DNA from: Afipia sp. 1NLS2
GTDB taxonomy: Bacteria > Pseudomonadota > Alphaproteobacteria > Rhizobiales > Xanthobacteraceae
Assembly: GCF_000178995.1 (NCBI RefSeq)
Contig: NZ_ADVZ01000005.1
Span: 248,001-312,000, forward strand
Reading direction: 5' to 3'
DNA length: 64,000 bases
A program made the translations under genes and the position numbers. Of the stretch, positions 55,644 through 64,000 are shown in pieces (the stretch's first letter is position 1; each line of letters begins with the position of its first letter). The notes under the pieces are model-generated. The model was not told the DNA's origin, did not search any database, and saw nothing but the letters and a program-made list of their open reading frames with translations.

Positions 55644-55961
55644 TCAATAATAGTAATAGCGGCGGCGCCAATGGCGATGACGCCAGTGCCGGCGGCGCCA
55701 ATGCCTCCTGTGCCAGCCCCAGTGACGGCGGCGATGCCAGTGATGACGGTGCCAGTGACGATGATGCCAGCGCACCTTCTCCACCTTCGCGCCCTCGACA
55801 TCCTGCGACGTCGCAACAGCGGGCTTGGCCTCGGTTTCGGGACTTGGCGGCTCTTTCGTGAGCGGCGATGGCGTCGGCGTCATGGCCTGCGCCGCACGCG
55901 CTGTCACGACCGCGCCTGCGGCCATGCCCAAAGCGATCTTCAGGAAGTCACGTCTTTCCAT
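55644..55961 (-). CDS. Tat-exported protein with His/Trp/Arg-rich tail
   Basis: The protein has 105 residues from ATG 55961 (AGAAGGGA upstream). The start MERRDFLKIALGMAAGAV is a twin-arginine signal. After a Pro/Thr linker, the last 42 residues contain 16 Arg, 13 His, 8 Trp, one Gly and four terminal Tyr. Such His-rich tails can bind metals; the twin-arginine signal means it would be exported folded. I know of no function. A similar His/Arg patch follows the signal of the carboxypeptidase at 7968. Confidence 0.75.
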   Translation of the reverse strand: MERRDFLKIALGMAAGAVVTARAAQAMTPTPSPLTKEPPSPETEAKPAVATSQDVEGAKVEKVRWHHRHWHRHHWHRRRHWGWHRRHWRRRHWRHRHWRRRYYYY

Positions 55962-56042
55962 GTTCAATCCCTTCTCGCTGCCTCCAGCAGCCAGCCTCGC
56001 CGCTGCGGGATGAACGTCACCTGAATTGAACAAGTTCCCCAA

Positions 56043-56318
56043 TCAGCGGATTTTACCCGACAACCGCATGACGAAGACCAGAACCTCCGCTACCGCTCTG
56101 TAGAGTTCAGCCGGAATCTCGTCGCCGATCTCGACATTGGAGAGCGCGCCCGCCAGCACTTCATTCTCCTGAATGGCGACATCGTGTTCGCTGGCGACTT
56201 CGATGATCTTTTTCGCGATCTCGCCCTTGCCCTTGGCGACGACGCGCGGCGCGCCCTTGCGATCGTAATGCAGCGCAACCGCAAGCGTGTTCTGGATCGG
56301 AGTTGTTGTCGTCGTCAT
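56043..56318 (-). CDS. FlhX-like protein (FlhB C-terminal domain)
   Basis: The protein has 91 residues. AVALHYDRKGAPRVVAKGKG, IIEVASEHDVAIQENEVLAG and IPAELYRAVAEVLVFVMRLS are the C-terminal FlhB/YscU domain without the membrane part and without the NPTH cleavage motif. FlhX-type proteins can stand in for the cleaved FlhB tail in flagellar export. The ATG overlaps the fliK stop (ATGA), showing translational coupling. Confidence 0.9.
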   Translation of the reverse strand: MTTTTTPIQNTLAVALHYDRKGAPRVVAKGKGEIAKKIIEVASEHDVAIQENEVLAGALSNVEIGDEIPAELYRAVAEVLVFVMRLSGKIR

Positions 56319-57991
56319 AGCGCGCGATCCAGAAAATGCCCGCTCGGCGCGGACTGCGCGGGCGGCACGCCGCTGCCGATCACGATATCGCCCGGCGTCA
56401 GCTCGGCCTCGCGCAGGGCCGCCGAAAGCTGCGGCGCTTCGGCGCGCAGACGCTCGGTCGTCGCGCTGCGCTCCGCCCACATCCGTACCGATGTCCGCTC
56501 TCCCGCGAGCGACACTTGCGCATGCACCGGACCCGCCGGTTCGAGATCGATGGAGAAACGCGCGCGCCAGACCCGGCTCGGCGCTTCGGCCGACGCATTC
56601 TCGCCACCGCCATCGCGCGAGATTTCAAATTGCGCCACCGCCGTGCCCTGCGGGGTCGCGAACGGAACCTCGAAATTCCAGCGCGCCGTCGGATCGAATT
56701 TGGCGTGCGTGGTCTGATCCGGCAATGACGCGATCTGCAACAGCGTCTGGCGCGCGAGCGCGGCATCGGTGTCGTCGAGCAGGCGATGCGCCACGGCGTC
56801 CGCCGGTGTACGATGGTCGATCGTCGGTGGCACGGCGGGTTGCGCGGATGTCGCCGCACCACGGAATGGTGGCGGCACGCCATCGGCATCCGCCGCAACC
56901 GCATGGCCTGCCGCTGCGGACTGCGCGAGTGACGCGCCCTCCTCCGCAAGCAAGGACGCCACCGCATCCTGCACGCCTTTCGGGAACGCACGCAAAATCA
57001 TTTGTAGAGAATCAGCTGGCGCCGCCGCTGTGCCTTTGCCCGAAAGCAAGGCTGAAGCATCGCGCACAGGAAACGTCGGATCGCCCAGATCCTCGACTTC
57101 AACTTCGCTCGTGACCTGCACCACCGCACCGGGCAGCATGATCTCTTCCATCTCTGCTACGGGCACGGCTGCGGGCGCGATCGAAGGTGCCGCGATCTCG
57201 GCCTGCGCTCGCGCCTGCCCTTGCTGCGCGAATTGCCCGGGTACGGCGGCTTCATCCAGCGGCGGCTGTGCGGCGTCGCCAAGCCACGAGCCGAGGATCT
57301 GCCTGAACACGATCAGCGCGGCCTTGAGGTCCGGTGCAGCCGTTGCGTTCGTCGAAACACTCGCGGGCGCGGCCACCGCCTGTTTCTGCGATTGTTCGTA
57401 GAACAGCCCGGACTGCCGGAATGCGGTCGCGATGTCGTCGCCGCTCAAATTCTCGCTCAGCGCCGGGCGGCCTGCGAGCAGCGAATGCGCCGCCTGCTGC
57501 AACACATCGGGCACCTGGCTGGAGGTTGCCGCCACCGTGAGATTGGCGAACAGCGGCGACAGGCTGCCCTGCTGTCCTGCGGCGGCCTGCAATGCCTTGG
57601 CAACCGCGACGACTTCAAGCGGCGTCAGCGGCCGGGTGACGGAGACACCTTGCGCATCGCTCGGAACCGAAGGTGCGCTCGGCGCAATGGAGGGGCTGAC
57701 GAGCGTTGCAGGCTGCGCTGGAGAGGATGTGTCAGGCGCCGCCTGCGGCACGATCTGCAGGCGCACGCCGTCCGGCGTTTGCGACACTGCAAGTTGTAAC
57801 GTCTGCCCGGCCTGCAACGGTACTTCGGACGCTACCTCGATCGACAGCGAGGCGACGGCGATGCGCACGAAATCGTTTGCCAGCACCTGCAGCACCCTGG
57901 CGTCGATCACGCTGCCGGGTTGCAGCGTCACCGAAGGCGAGACTGCATCGGCGGCAATCACCGGCGTGATCGGATTGATGCTGATGGCCAT
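56315..57991 (-). CDS. fliK: Flagellar hook-length control protein FliK
   Basis: The protein has 558 residues from ATG 57991 (GGAG upstream). The middle is long and Ala/Pro/Gln-rich, as usual for the molecular ruler. The C-terminal domain has FEVPFATPQGTAVAQFEISR, ARFSIDLEPAGPVHAQVSLA and RVWRARF, matching Flg_hook. FliK sets hook length and switches the exporter to filament subunits. A perfect CtrA box lies 42 nt upstream. It is followed by the coupled flhX-like gene; other flagellar genes are not in the window. Confidence 0.9.
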   Translation of the reverse strand: MAISINPITPVIAADAVSPSVTLQPGSVIDARVLQVLANDFVRIAVASLSIEVASEVPLQAGQTLQLAVSQTPDGVRLQIVPQAAPDTSSPAQPATLVSPSIAPSAPSVPSDAQGVSVTRPLTPLEVVAVAKALQAAAGQQGSLSPLFANLTVAATSSQVPDVLQQAAHSLLAGRPALSENLSGDDIATAFRQSGLFYEQSQKQAVAAPASVSTNATAAPDLKAALIVFRQILGSWLGDAAQPPLDEAAVPGQFAQQGQARAQAEIAAPSIAPAAVPVAEMEEIMLPGAVVQVTSEVEVEDLGDPTFPVRDASALLSGKGTAAAPADSLQMILRAFPKGVQDAVASLLAEEGASLAQSAAAGHAVAADADGVPPPFRGAATSAQPAVPPTIDHRTPADAVAHRLLDDTDAALARQTLLQIASLPDQTTHAKFDPTARWNFEVPFATPQGTAVAQFEISRDGGGENASAEAPSRVWRARFSIDLEPAGPVHAQVSLAGERTSVRMWAERSATTERLRAEAPQLSAALREAELTPGDIVIGSGVPPAQSAPSGHFLDRAL

Positions 57992-58032
57992 GAACGCTCC
58001 GCGAGTTCGGAGCCCACGGTATCGTCGCGTCG

Positions 58033-58047
58033 TTAATCTCTCGTTAA
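58033..58047. promoter_or_regulatory. Perfect CtrA-type box upstream of fliK
   Basis: TTAATCTCTCGTTAA has TTAA-N7-TTAA and lies 42 nt before the fliK start on the minus strand. CtrA control of flagellar genes is well established in alphaproteobacteria, which supports the assignment. Confidence 0.75.
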
Positions 58048-58062
58048 CTAGCGCCCCGGCAT

Positions 58063-58839
58063 CTAGCGCGGAACCGCCTCCAGCACCTTCACGGCAGCAT
58101 CGAAATCGCGCCGCCGCTGGGCACGGCGCTGCGTTACGTCCTCGTCCGCGCCCCATTGCTGGCTGTTCCAGTCCTCATCGACATGCGCCGCGGCCCAGAC
58201 CTCATCCGGCGTCAGCGCCTTGCGATATAATGCGAGCGCCAGCAGCGCCGATCCGGTGATCGTCGTCACCACATGCATCGCGGCGACCGCCCAAGGGGTT
58301 TCGGGCAAAGCCTGACGTGCCGCTTTAACTGCGGGCTCCGGCTGCTTCACATGCATCACGCCCTCGGCGAGGATGAAATGCGCCCCCAGTTCATCGGCCA
58401 GCCAGCGCAGTGCCGGGTCCCAATGTTCGGCTTGCCGGGCAATGAGTTCCTCGGGAAAGCTCGCGCGATAGAACAAGAGATCAGTGTCGAAATATTTCGC
58501 GATGTCGTCGCGCACCGCCGCCACGTCGTCCGCAACGCCGTCGATGGTGCTGTTCGCCAGTCGCGTCACCGGCATCGACAGCGGGTCGATGGAATCCGTC
58601 TGCGCGCCCCACTCCGCCGCCATCGCCTCGGCCAACTCGCGCACGGGAGCACTCAGGAACCGCTTGCCGGGTGTGCGCACCTGCTTGCCGTCAAGCGTGA
58701 CCGCAAAGCCCTCCGGAGTCTCTGCGACGCCAGCCGATTCATAGAAACGCTTGCGCAGCGGCGTCGTTGAGGATTTGCGCGAGGCTTCCCGCGGATCGAG
58801 CGGCGAATGGCCCTGTGCCTCGTCGAACAACTCACGCAT
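58063..58839 (-). CDS. ATP12 family F1-ATPase assembly chaperone
   Basis: The protein has 258 residues. RKRFYESAGVAETPEGFAVT, LDGKQVRTPGKRFLSAPVRE and WGAQTDSIDPLSMPVTRLAN are the conserved ATP12 blocks. It helps assemble the F1 alpha subunit. It is widespread in alphaproteobacteria and mitochondria. It heads a minus-strand cluster with the small secreted protein, RluA-type synthase and RarA genes, with short gaps. Confidence 0.93.
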   Translation of the reverse strand: MRELFDEAQGHSPLDPREASRKSSTTPLRKRFYESAGVAETPEGFAVTLDGKQVRTPGKRFLSAPVRELAEAMAAEWGAQTDSIDPLSMPVTRLANSTIDGVADDVAAVRDDIAKYFDTDLLFYRASFPEELIARQAEHWDPALRWLADELGAHFILAEGVMHVKQPEPAVKAARQALPETPWAVAAMHVVTTITGSALLALALYRKALTPDEVWAAAHVDEDWNSQQWGADEDVTQRRAQRRRDFDAAVKVLEAVPR

Positions 58840-58859
58840 ATTGCGAACTTCTCTTTCTC

Positions 58860-59219
58860 TTATCGCTGGTGGGCACAGTTGCGGGCATAGGCCGAGCGTT
58901 GGCCGGGGCCAAGACCCATCGCGGCGCCCTCATCGAGACAGTGCGACATCCGCTGGCCGAAGGAATCCCGCTTCTGCGGCTTGAGCACCTGTTTCGGCGG
59001 CTTGCCTTCCTGCACGTAGCCGGGCGTCGTGTTCTGCAACGCGAACGGCGGCGGGGAATTCATGGTCGGCACCTGCGGCACCGTGATGGCCGGTGGCGGC
59101 GGTGGAGCCGGCGGCGGCGGAAGCACCGCTCTGCCGCTGGGGGTGGTGTAGATCTGCGCGAACGCAGTTGCGCCAAGCGGCGCGATGCATAACAGACAGA
59201 CGACAACCAGCTTGCGCAT
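58860..59219 (-). CDS. Small secreted proline-rich protein
   Basis: The protein has 119 residues. Signal peptide about 1-22 (KLVVVCLLCIAPLGATAFA). A proline-rich stretch follows (LPPPPAPPPPPAITVPQVP), then a conserved-looking end SFGQRMSHCLDEGAAMGLGP with two cysteines (SHCLDE and RNCAHQR). Function unknown. It lies between the RluA-type and ATP12 genes with short gaps. Confidence 0.7.
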   Translation of the reverse strand: MRKLVVVCLLCIAPLGATAFAQIYTTPSGRAVLPPPPAPPPPPAITVPQVPTMNSPPPFALQNTTPGYVQEGKPPKQVLKPQKRDSFGQRMSHCLDEGAAMGLGPGQRSAYARNCAHQR

Positions 59220-59227
59220 GGAACACC

Positions 59228-60469
59228 CTACTCTTCCGGCGCATCCTCGATCGGGTCGAACCTGTCAGCCTCGAGCCCGAGCAGATTCCAAGATTGCAGC
59301 ATATGCGGCGGCAACGGCGCGGTCACGTCGATCACGCCGCCGCGCGGATGCGGGATAACGATGCGGCGCGCCAGAAGATGCAGCCGCTTCTGTAACCCGC
59401 CCGGAAGCTGCCAGTTCTCCTTGTTGAAATATTTAGGATCGCCCACGATGGCGTGATCGATATGCGCCATATGGGCGCGCAACTGATGCGTGCGGCCGGT
59501 CACCGGCTTGAGCGACACCCAGGCGAGCTTCTGGGCGGAAGCCTCGACCACCGCATAATAGGTCACGGCGTGGGCGGCGCCCTCGTCGCCGTGCTCCGCG
59601 ATGCGCATGATCGAATCTTCCTCGTTCTCTTCCTTGGCGAGATAGGTCGATATGCGCCCCTGCTTCGGCTTCGGCACGCCAGCGACCAACGCCCAATAGA
59701 TCTTGCGCGCCGAGCGATGGCGGAACGAGCCGGTCAGCACGGACGCCGCGAAGCGTGTCTTGGCGATCAGCAAGCAGCCGGAGGTTTCGCGGTCGAGCCG
59801 GTGCACGAGACGCGGCCGCTGGCCCTTGGCGTCGCGCATCACTTCCAGCATCTGATCGACATGACGCGACAGGCCCGAGCCGCCCTGCACGGCCAAGCCC
59901 GCGGGCTTGTTCAGTACCATCACGTCGGCGTCCTCGAACAGGATCATCTTGCGCAATTCTTCGAGCGTCTTGGTCGCGGCCTCGGAGAGGTTGCCGCCCG
60001 TCTTCGGCGCGTCGAGCTTCAGCGGCGGAATGCGAACGCTCTGGCCTTCCTCAAGACGATCCTTGCTGTCGGCGCGCTTGCCGTTGACGCGCAATTCACC
60101 CTTCCGGACGATGCGCTGGATATGGGAGAACGACAGGCCCGGAAACCGCGCCTCAAGAAAGCGATCGACCCGCATGTTGTTCTCGTCGGCGGTGACGACA
60201 ACGGTCTGCACCTTGGTCGGCAAAGGTGGCGCGGGCTTCTTCTCCTCCCGCACCTCGGGAAACGCCTCGTGCGCGGCCTTCGCCGGGCGGCGTGGCTTCT
60301 GATCGCCAAACCGCGCACCCGGCTTGTCGAACGAGCGCTGGGTCGGCCCGCGCTTGTCCGAGCCCTTTTTGGCGAAAGACGGCTTGGCGCGCTTGTCGCC
60401 ACGCTTCTCGCCTTTCTTGGCCTCGCGCACCGATTTCTTTTCGAGGGGTTTGCGGAAACGCCGGCTCAT
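59228..60469 (-). CDS. rluC: RluA-type pseudouridine synthase with basic N-terminal extension
   Basis: The protein has 413 residues. The first 90 are Lys/Arg-rich and likely bind RNA. The S4 domain is at about 97-140 (MRVDRFLEARFPGLSFSHIQ). The catalytic Asp is D226 in HRLDRETSG, and the motif ADVMVLNKPAGLAVQGG is typical of RluA family. It most likely modifies 23S rRNA; RluC is the closest guess. Its start overlaps the rarA stop by four bases (ATGA). Confidence 0.92.
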   Translation of the reverse strand: MSRRFRKPLEKKSVREAKKGEKRGDKRAKPSFAKKGSDKRGPTQRSFDKPGARFGDQKPRRPAKAAHEAFPEVREEKKPAPPLPTKVQTVVVTADENNMRVDRFLEARFPGLSFSHIQRIVRKGELRVNGKRADSKDRLEEGQSVRIPPLKLDAPKTGGNLSEAATKTLEELRKMILFEDADVMVLNKPAGLAVQGGSGLSRHVDQMLEVMRDAKGQRPRLVHRLDRETSGCLLIAKTRFAASVLTGSFRHRSARKIYWALVAGVPKPKQGRISTYLAKEENEEDSIMRIAEHGDEGAAHAVTYYAVVEASAQKLAWVSLKPVTGRTHQLRAHMAHIDHAIVGDPKYFNKENWQLPGGLQKRLHLLARRIVIPHPRGGVIDVTAPLPPHMLQSWNLLGLEADRFDPIEDAPEE

Positions 60470-61797
60470 GACGATTTGTCTTTTCTCAGTTTCGCCCAGT
60501 AATCGAGGCGTTTGCGAATCTCGCGCTCAAAGCCGCGCTCGGGCGGATTGTAGAAGGTCTGGCGGCCAAGCGCCTCCGGGAAATAGTCCTGCCCGGAAAA
60601 ACCTTCCGGCGTGTCATGGTCGTATTCGTAGCCTTCGCCGTAGTTTTCGGCCTTCATCAGCTTGGTCGGCGCATTGAGGATGTGCTTGGGCGGCAACAGC
60701 GAACCCGCCTGTTTCGCCGTGCGCATCGCCGCGCCGAAGGCCTTGTAGGAGGCATTCGATTTCGGCGCGGTCGCGACATACACGACTGCTTGGGCGATGG
60801 CGAGTTCGCCTTCGGGCGAGCCGAGAAAGTCATAGGCATCCTTGGCGGCGTTGGCGACGACCAGCGCCTGCGGGTCCGCCATGCCGATGTCTTCCACCGC
60901 CATTCGCACCACGCGCCGCGCCAGGAACAGGGGGTCTTCGCCCGCATCGAGCATCCGTGCGAGATAATAGAGAGCGGCATCGGGGTCGGAGCCGCGCACC
61001 GATTTATGCAAGGCCGAGATCAGGTTGTAATGACCGTCGGCGGACTTGTCGTAGATCGGCGCGCGCCGCTGCAGGATCTCCTGCAACTGCGCCGCATTGA
61101 ATACCTCGTCGGCACGGGCGGCGCGCCAGACTTCTTCCGCCAACGTCAGCGCCGCGCGCCCATCGCCGTCAGCCATCCGCACCAGCACGGCGCGCGCCTC
61201 GGAATCGAGCGGCAACGCCCGGCCCTCGATTTCTTCGGCCCGTGCATAGAGCTTTTCGATCGCGGCATCGTCGAGCGAATGAAACACCAGCACGCGCGCC
61301 CGCGACAGCAGCGCCGCGTTGAGCTCGAACGACGGATTTTCCGTGGTCGCACCGACCAGCACGACCGTGCCGTCTTCCATCACCGGCAGGAATGAATCCT
61401 GCTGCGCGCGATTGAAGCGATGCACCTCATCGACGAACAACAATGTGCCCTTGCCGGTTTCGCGACGCGCGCGCGCGGCGTCGAACACCTTCTTCAGGTC
61501 CGCGACGCCGGAAAACACCGCCGAGATCTGCTCGAAATGCAGTTCGGTGGCATCCGCCAACAGCCGTGCCACCGTGGTCTTGCCGGTGCCGGGCGGCCCC
61601 CAGAAGATCAGCGAGCCGAGCGTACGCGTCTCCAGCATGCGCGTCAGCGCGCCGTCCGGCCCGAGAATGTGGTCCTGCCCCACGACATCGGCGAGCGCAT
61701 GCGGACGCAATTTCTCCGGCAGCGGACGCGGCGCGTCCTGCTCCAGCCCTGCGGCGGCAAAGAGATTCGCAGATGGCGCGGCGCGCTTTGCGTTCAT
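60466..61797 (-). CDS. rarA: Replication-associated recombination protein A
   Basis: The protein has 443 residues. AAA+ core with Walker A GPPGTGKTT at 67-75 and Walker B LLFVDEVH at 119-126; the C-terminal part has SADGHYNLISALHKSVRGSD then PDAALYYLARMLDAG, typical of RarA/MgsA. It acts at stalled replication forks. Gene order rarA-rluC with coupled translation is common in the alphaproteobacteria. Confidence 0.97.
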   Translation of the reverse strand: MNAKRAAPSANLFAAAGLEQDAPRPLPEKLRPHALADVVGQDHILGPDGALTRMLETRTLGSLIFWGPPGTGKTTVARLLADATELHFEQISAVFSGVADLKKVFDAARARRETGKGTLLFVDEVHRFNRAQQDSFLPVMEDGTVVLVGATTENPSFELNAALLSRARVLVFHSLDDAAIEKLYARAEEIEGRALPLDSEARAVLVRMADGDGRAALTLAEEVWRAARADEVFNAAQLQEILQRRAPIYDKSADGHYNLISALHKSVRGSDPDAALYYLARMLDAGEDPLFLARRVVRMAVEDIGMADPQALVVANAAKDAYDFLGSPEGELAIAQAVVYVATAPKSNASYKAFGAAMRTAKQAGSLLPPKHILNAPTKLMKAENYGEGYEYDHDTPEGFSGQDYFPEALGRQTFYNPPERGFEREIRKRLDYWAKLRKDKSS

Positions 61798-61828
61798 GAA
61801 GAACCTGCCTGCTCTCCCGGCCCCGCCG

Positions 61829-63229
61829 TTATCCGCCCAACGTGACGTTGATGCGCTGGCCGCCGCGAATGATGGTAATGCGCCAGAGCCGCGCCGGTTC
61901 GCTGGTCACCTGCTCCAGATCGCTGGTTTTTGCGATGGTCTTGCCGTTCACGGCGGTGATAATGTCGCCCTTCTGGAAGCCTACATTCGAGGCCAGCGCA
62001 TTGTCGGCCACCGCGGTGACGACCACGCCTTCGACATTGGAATCCAGCCGCAACTCATCGGCAAGCGCCGGCGAGATATTGGCAACCCGCGCGCCCTGGA
62101 ACGGCGAACGCGACTTCAGTTCGATTTCATCGCGACCGGTGTCGGGCGCGACCTCCAGCGGCACCTTGAGCTTGATGACGACGTTCTGCCGCCGCACGTC
62201 CACCTGCGCTGTGCCGCCAAGCGGCCGGGTGGCGAAGCGATAGTCGAACCCGTTGGGGTCATCGACGTTCTGGCCGTCGATCGACACAATGAGATCGGAA
62301 ACCTTCATGCCCGCCTTCGCTGCCGGGCTGTTCGGGGCAATGTTCGTCACCAGCGCTCCACTCGGGCGCGGCAGGCCGAGCGTTTCGGCGATTTCGGGCG
62401 TCACGGCCTGTAACCGCGCGCCGAGCCACGGACGCCGCACGGCCTTGCCGCCGCTCTTGGCGGACGCGACCACCACGCGCACCATGTTCGCCGGGATCGC
62501 GAAGCCGATGCCTTGCGAGCCGCCCGAGCGCGAGAAGATCGCGGTGTTGAGGCCGACGAGCTTGCCCTGCATGTCCACCAGCGCGCCGCCGGAATTGCCG
62601 GGGTTGATCGCCGCATCGGTCTGGATGAAGAACTGATAATCGGTGATGCCGACCTGTGTCCGCGCCAGTGCCGAGACAATGCCGTGTGTCACCGTCTGGC
62701 CGACGCCGAACGGGTTGCCGATCGCGAGCACCACGTCACCCACCTGCAATTCATCGGAATTGGCGAGATCGAGCGTGGGGAATTTCTCGTGCGTTCCCTT
62801 GAGGCGCAGCACCGCAAGGTCGGTGCGGCTGTCCTTCAATACGATCTCGGCCTCGAACTCGCGCTTGTCGGATAACGACACCTTGACCTGATCCGCGCCC
62901 TCGATGACGTGATTGTTCGTCACCACGAGGCCGGAGGAATCCACCAGCACGCCCGAGCCGAGCGAGCGCTGCATCTGCTCCTGCTGGCCGCCGGGCACGC
63001 CGAAGAAGCGGCGGAAAATCGGATCGTCCAGAAGCGGATTGCGGTTCTGCACGATCTTGGCGGCATACACATTCACCACCGCAGGCTGCACATGCTGCAC
63101 GATCGGCGCATAGGACAACCGCAACTGATTCATCGAGGACGGCACCACCCGGTCCTGCGCGACAACGGGTGCGGCCGCGAGGGTCGCGAATGAAAGGACA
63201 GCCAAACCGAAGATGCGAGAAACAATCAT
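61829..63229 (-). CDS. Periplasmic serine protease, DegP/HtrA (Do) family
   Basis: The protein has 466 residues. Signal peptide about 1-25 (ends VVAQ). The trypsin-like domain has H107 (TNNHVIEG), D137 (DSRTDLAV) and S213 (NPGNSGGAL). Two PDZ domains follow. It degrades or refolds misfolded envelope proteins. It converges on nothing and is 31 nt from rarA on the same strand; an HxlR regulator lies upstream. Confidence 0.96.
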   Translation of the reverse strand: MIVSRIFGLAVLSFATLAAAPVVAQDRVVPSSMNQLRLSYAPIVQHVQPAVVNVYAAKIVQNRNPLLDDPIFRRFFGVPGGQQEQMQRSLGSGVLVDSSGLVVTNNHVIEGADQVKVSLSDKREFEAEIVLKDSRTDLAVLRLKGTHEKFPTLDLANSDELQVGDVVLAIGNPFGVGQTVTHGIVSALARTQVGITDYQFFIQTDAAINPGNSGGALVDMQGKLVGLNTAIFSRSGGSQGIGFAIPANMVRVVVASAKSGGKAVRRPWLGARLQAVTPEIAETLGLPRPSGALVTNIAPNSPAAKAGMKVSDLIVSIDGQNVDDPNGFDYRFATRPLGGTAQVDVRRQNVVIKLKVPLEVAPDTGRDEIELKSRSPFQGARVANISPALADELRLDSNVEGVVVTAVADNALASNVGFQKGDIITAVNGKTIAKTSDLEQVTSEPARLWRITIIRGGQRINVTLGG

Positions 63230-63298
63230 GCATGAATTCCGCTGTGAAAGAGCATCGATATAATGGGGCTACGCACGGGAGGCGAGCCGGAGAATCCG

Positions 63299-63709
63299 TC
63301 ACGCCGCACGTTTGCGGGCGATTTTTGGTTTTTGCGAGGCTGCGCTGGCTGCCGCCAGCCGGGCCTTGTGCTCGATGCCCCAGGCCCGCAGGGCATCGAT
63401 GACCGGGCGAAGCCGCTGGCCGGTCTGCGACAGCGCATATTCCACGCGTGGCGGCACTTCCGGATAGACCGTGCGGGTAATCAGCCCGTCTTCCTCCAGC
63501 GCCCGCAACTGCTTGGTGAGCATCCGCTGGGTGATGCCCGGCATTTTCCGGCGCAGCTCGCCGAACCGGAGCAAACCCTCCTGCAAGTGAAACAGGATCA
63601 CGCCCTTCCACTTGCCATCGATCAGCCCCAGCGTGACCTCGACCGCGCAGCCTGCTTCGCCGCGACCGCTCCCTTGGTCGTTCCCTTGGCCGTTCTTGCG
63701 CTTCATCAT
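63299..63709 (-). CDS. HxlR-family transcriptional regulator
   Basis: The protein has 136 residues. The winged HTH shows VEVTLGLIDGKWKGVILFHL, RFGELRRKMPGITQRMLTKQ then LRALEEDGLITRTVYPEVPP and RVEYALSQTGQRLRPVIDAL. HxlR proteins often respond to electrophiles or quinones and control a divergent oxidoreductase, exactly the arrangement seen with the gene at 63850. The N-terminus holds the metal/thiol-sensing cysteine position (GCAVEVT). Confidence 0.95.
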   Translation of the reverse strand: MMKRKNGQGNDQGSGRGEAGCAVEVTLGLIDGKWKGVILFHLQEGLLRFGELRRKMPGITQRMLTKQLRALEEDGLITRTVYPEVPPRVEYALSQTGQRLRPVIDALRAWGIEHKARLAAASAASQKPKIARKRAA

Positions 63710-63849
63710 GAGCCTTTCCGCATTCCGGCAAAGCCGGGCGCGAATTCCATGGTATCAATTATGGTACTATCTCACATCCTCGACAGTACTTGCAAATAAC
63801 GTCCCGACGGCTCCTTATGGGGCATATTCAAGACCAAAGGAGACGCGGA

Positions 63850-64000
63850 ATGAAGGCCGTCGGACACCAGCAACCCTTGCCGATCGAGGACGAGCGCTCC
63901 CTGCTCGACTGCGACGTGCCGAAGCCCGAACCCGGGCCGCGTGACATCCGCGTCGCGATCAAGGCGGTGTCGGTCAATCCGATCGACACGAAGGTGCGCA
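63850..64000 (+). CDS. Zinc-type alcohol dehydrogenase/quinone oxidoreductase, N-terminal part (continues beyond window)
   Basis: Only the first 50 residues are inside the window: MKAVGHQQPLPIEDERSLLD then DVPKPEPGPRDIRVAIKAVS and VNPIDTKVR, the GroES-like start of the medium-chain reductase family, zinc-free quinone oxidoreductase branch. It is divergent from the HxlR regulator, which probably controls it, for example in response to quinones or aldehydes. Confidence 0.88.
   Translation, partial: MKAVGHQQPLPIEDERSLLDCDVPKPEPGPRDIRVAIKAVSVNPIDTKVR

Noticed and set aside
1-64000. CRISPR arrays, rRNA genes, intact prophage
   Set aside because: No regularly spaced repeats, rRNA-like sequence or phage structural genes were seen on either strand.

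Overview
The window is a GC-rich stretch of alphaproteobacterial chromosome. The gene content and protein style fit the Nitrobacteraceae/Bradyrhizobiaceae (Afipia, Oligotropha, Bradyrhizobium, Rhodopseudomonas). Pointers are the clpS-clpA pair, DUF1489, ATP12, phasin, a FliK/FlhB-C pair, CtrA-type boxes, a FixK-type box, and oxalate/formate transport. This placement is inference from family resemblance; no database search was possible. No CRISPR array, rRNA operon or intact prophage was seen. Two tRNA genes are present: Leu-GAG (minus) and Arg-TCG (plus).

Layout. 1-10.7 kb: end of a FemAB-like gene, a lytic transglycosylase with a SPOR-like tail, clpA and clpS, a TadG-like von Willebrand protein, a phasin, a D,D-carboxypeptidase with SPOR domain and a membrane J-protein. 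10.8-18.3 kb: two hydrolase/transferase genes, panC, DUF1489, small proteins, YdcF, an aldo/keto reductase and an XRE regulator. 18.5-21.3 kb: two tandem secreted polysaccharide deacetylases and a secreted amidase. 21.4-24.4 kb: an OxlT-type oxalate/formate MFS carrier with a 40-residue small-subunit gene downstream and a divergent LysR regulator. 24.5-32.4 kb: dodecin, FemAB-like protein, MOSC protein, tRNA-Leu, FliN-like protein, lipB, VOC, tautomerase/LysR pair, GT39 glycosyltransferase and acylphosphatase. 32.4-41.9 kb: secreted phosphodiesterase, 1-Cys peroxiredoxin, photolyase, EamA exporter, glutathione-dependent formaldehyde dehydrogenase with a cupin, LprI/MliC-like protein and PilZ. 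42.0-45.0 kb: tctA-tctB-tctC tricarboxylate transporter. 45.2-49.1 kb: an island-like segment that starts at tRNA-Arg. It holds the C-terminal remnant of a serine recombinase, a FixK/FNR-type box, a small secreted protein, HdeD and an arylsulfatase gene interrupted by an in-frame TAA. 49.5-56.0 kb: citrate-type MFS carrier, DUF3606, DHDPS-like and PEP-mutase-like enzymes, secreted proteins, and a Tat-signal protein with a His/Trp/Arg-rich tail. 56.0-64.0 kb: flhX-like and fliK, atp12, rluA-type synthase, rarA, a DegP/HtrA protease, an HxlR regulator and the start of a divergent MDR oxidoreductase.

Themes. Cell-envelope work is heavily represented (transglycosylase, carboxypeptidase, deacetylases, amidase, FemAB-like proteins, HtrA). 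Perfect TTAA-N7-TTAA (CtrA) boxes lie 38-50 nt upstream of minus-strand starts at three places (XRE gene, a 198-residue protein of unknown function, fliK), with a 7/8 match ahead of the fliN-like gene; this suggests a small cell-cycle/motility regulon. The best candidate for something unusual is the tRNA-Arg segment with its apparent oxygen-responsive promoter and the broken sulfatase. No wholly new system could be demonstrated.
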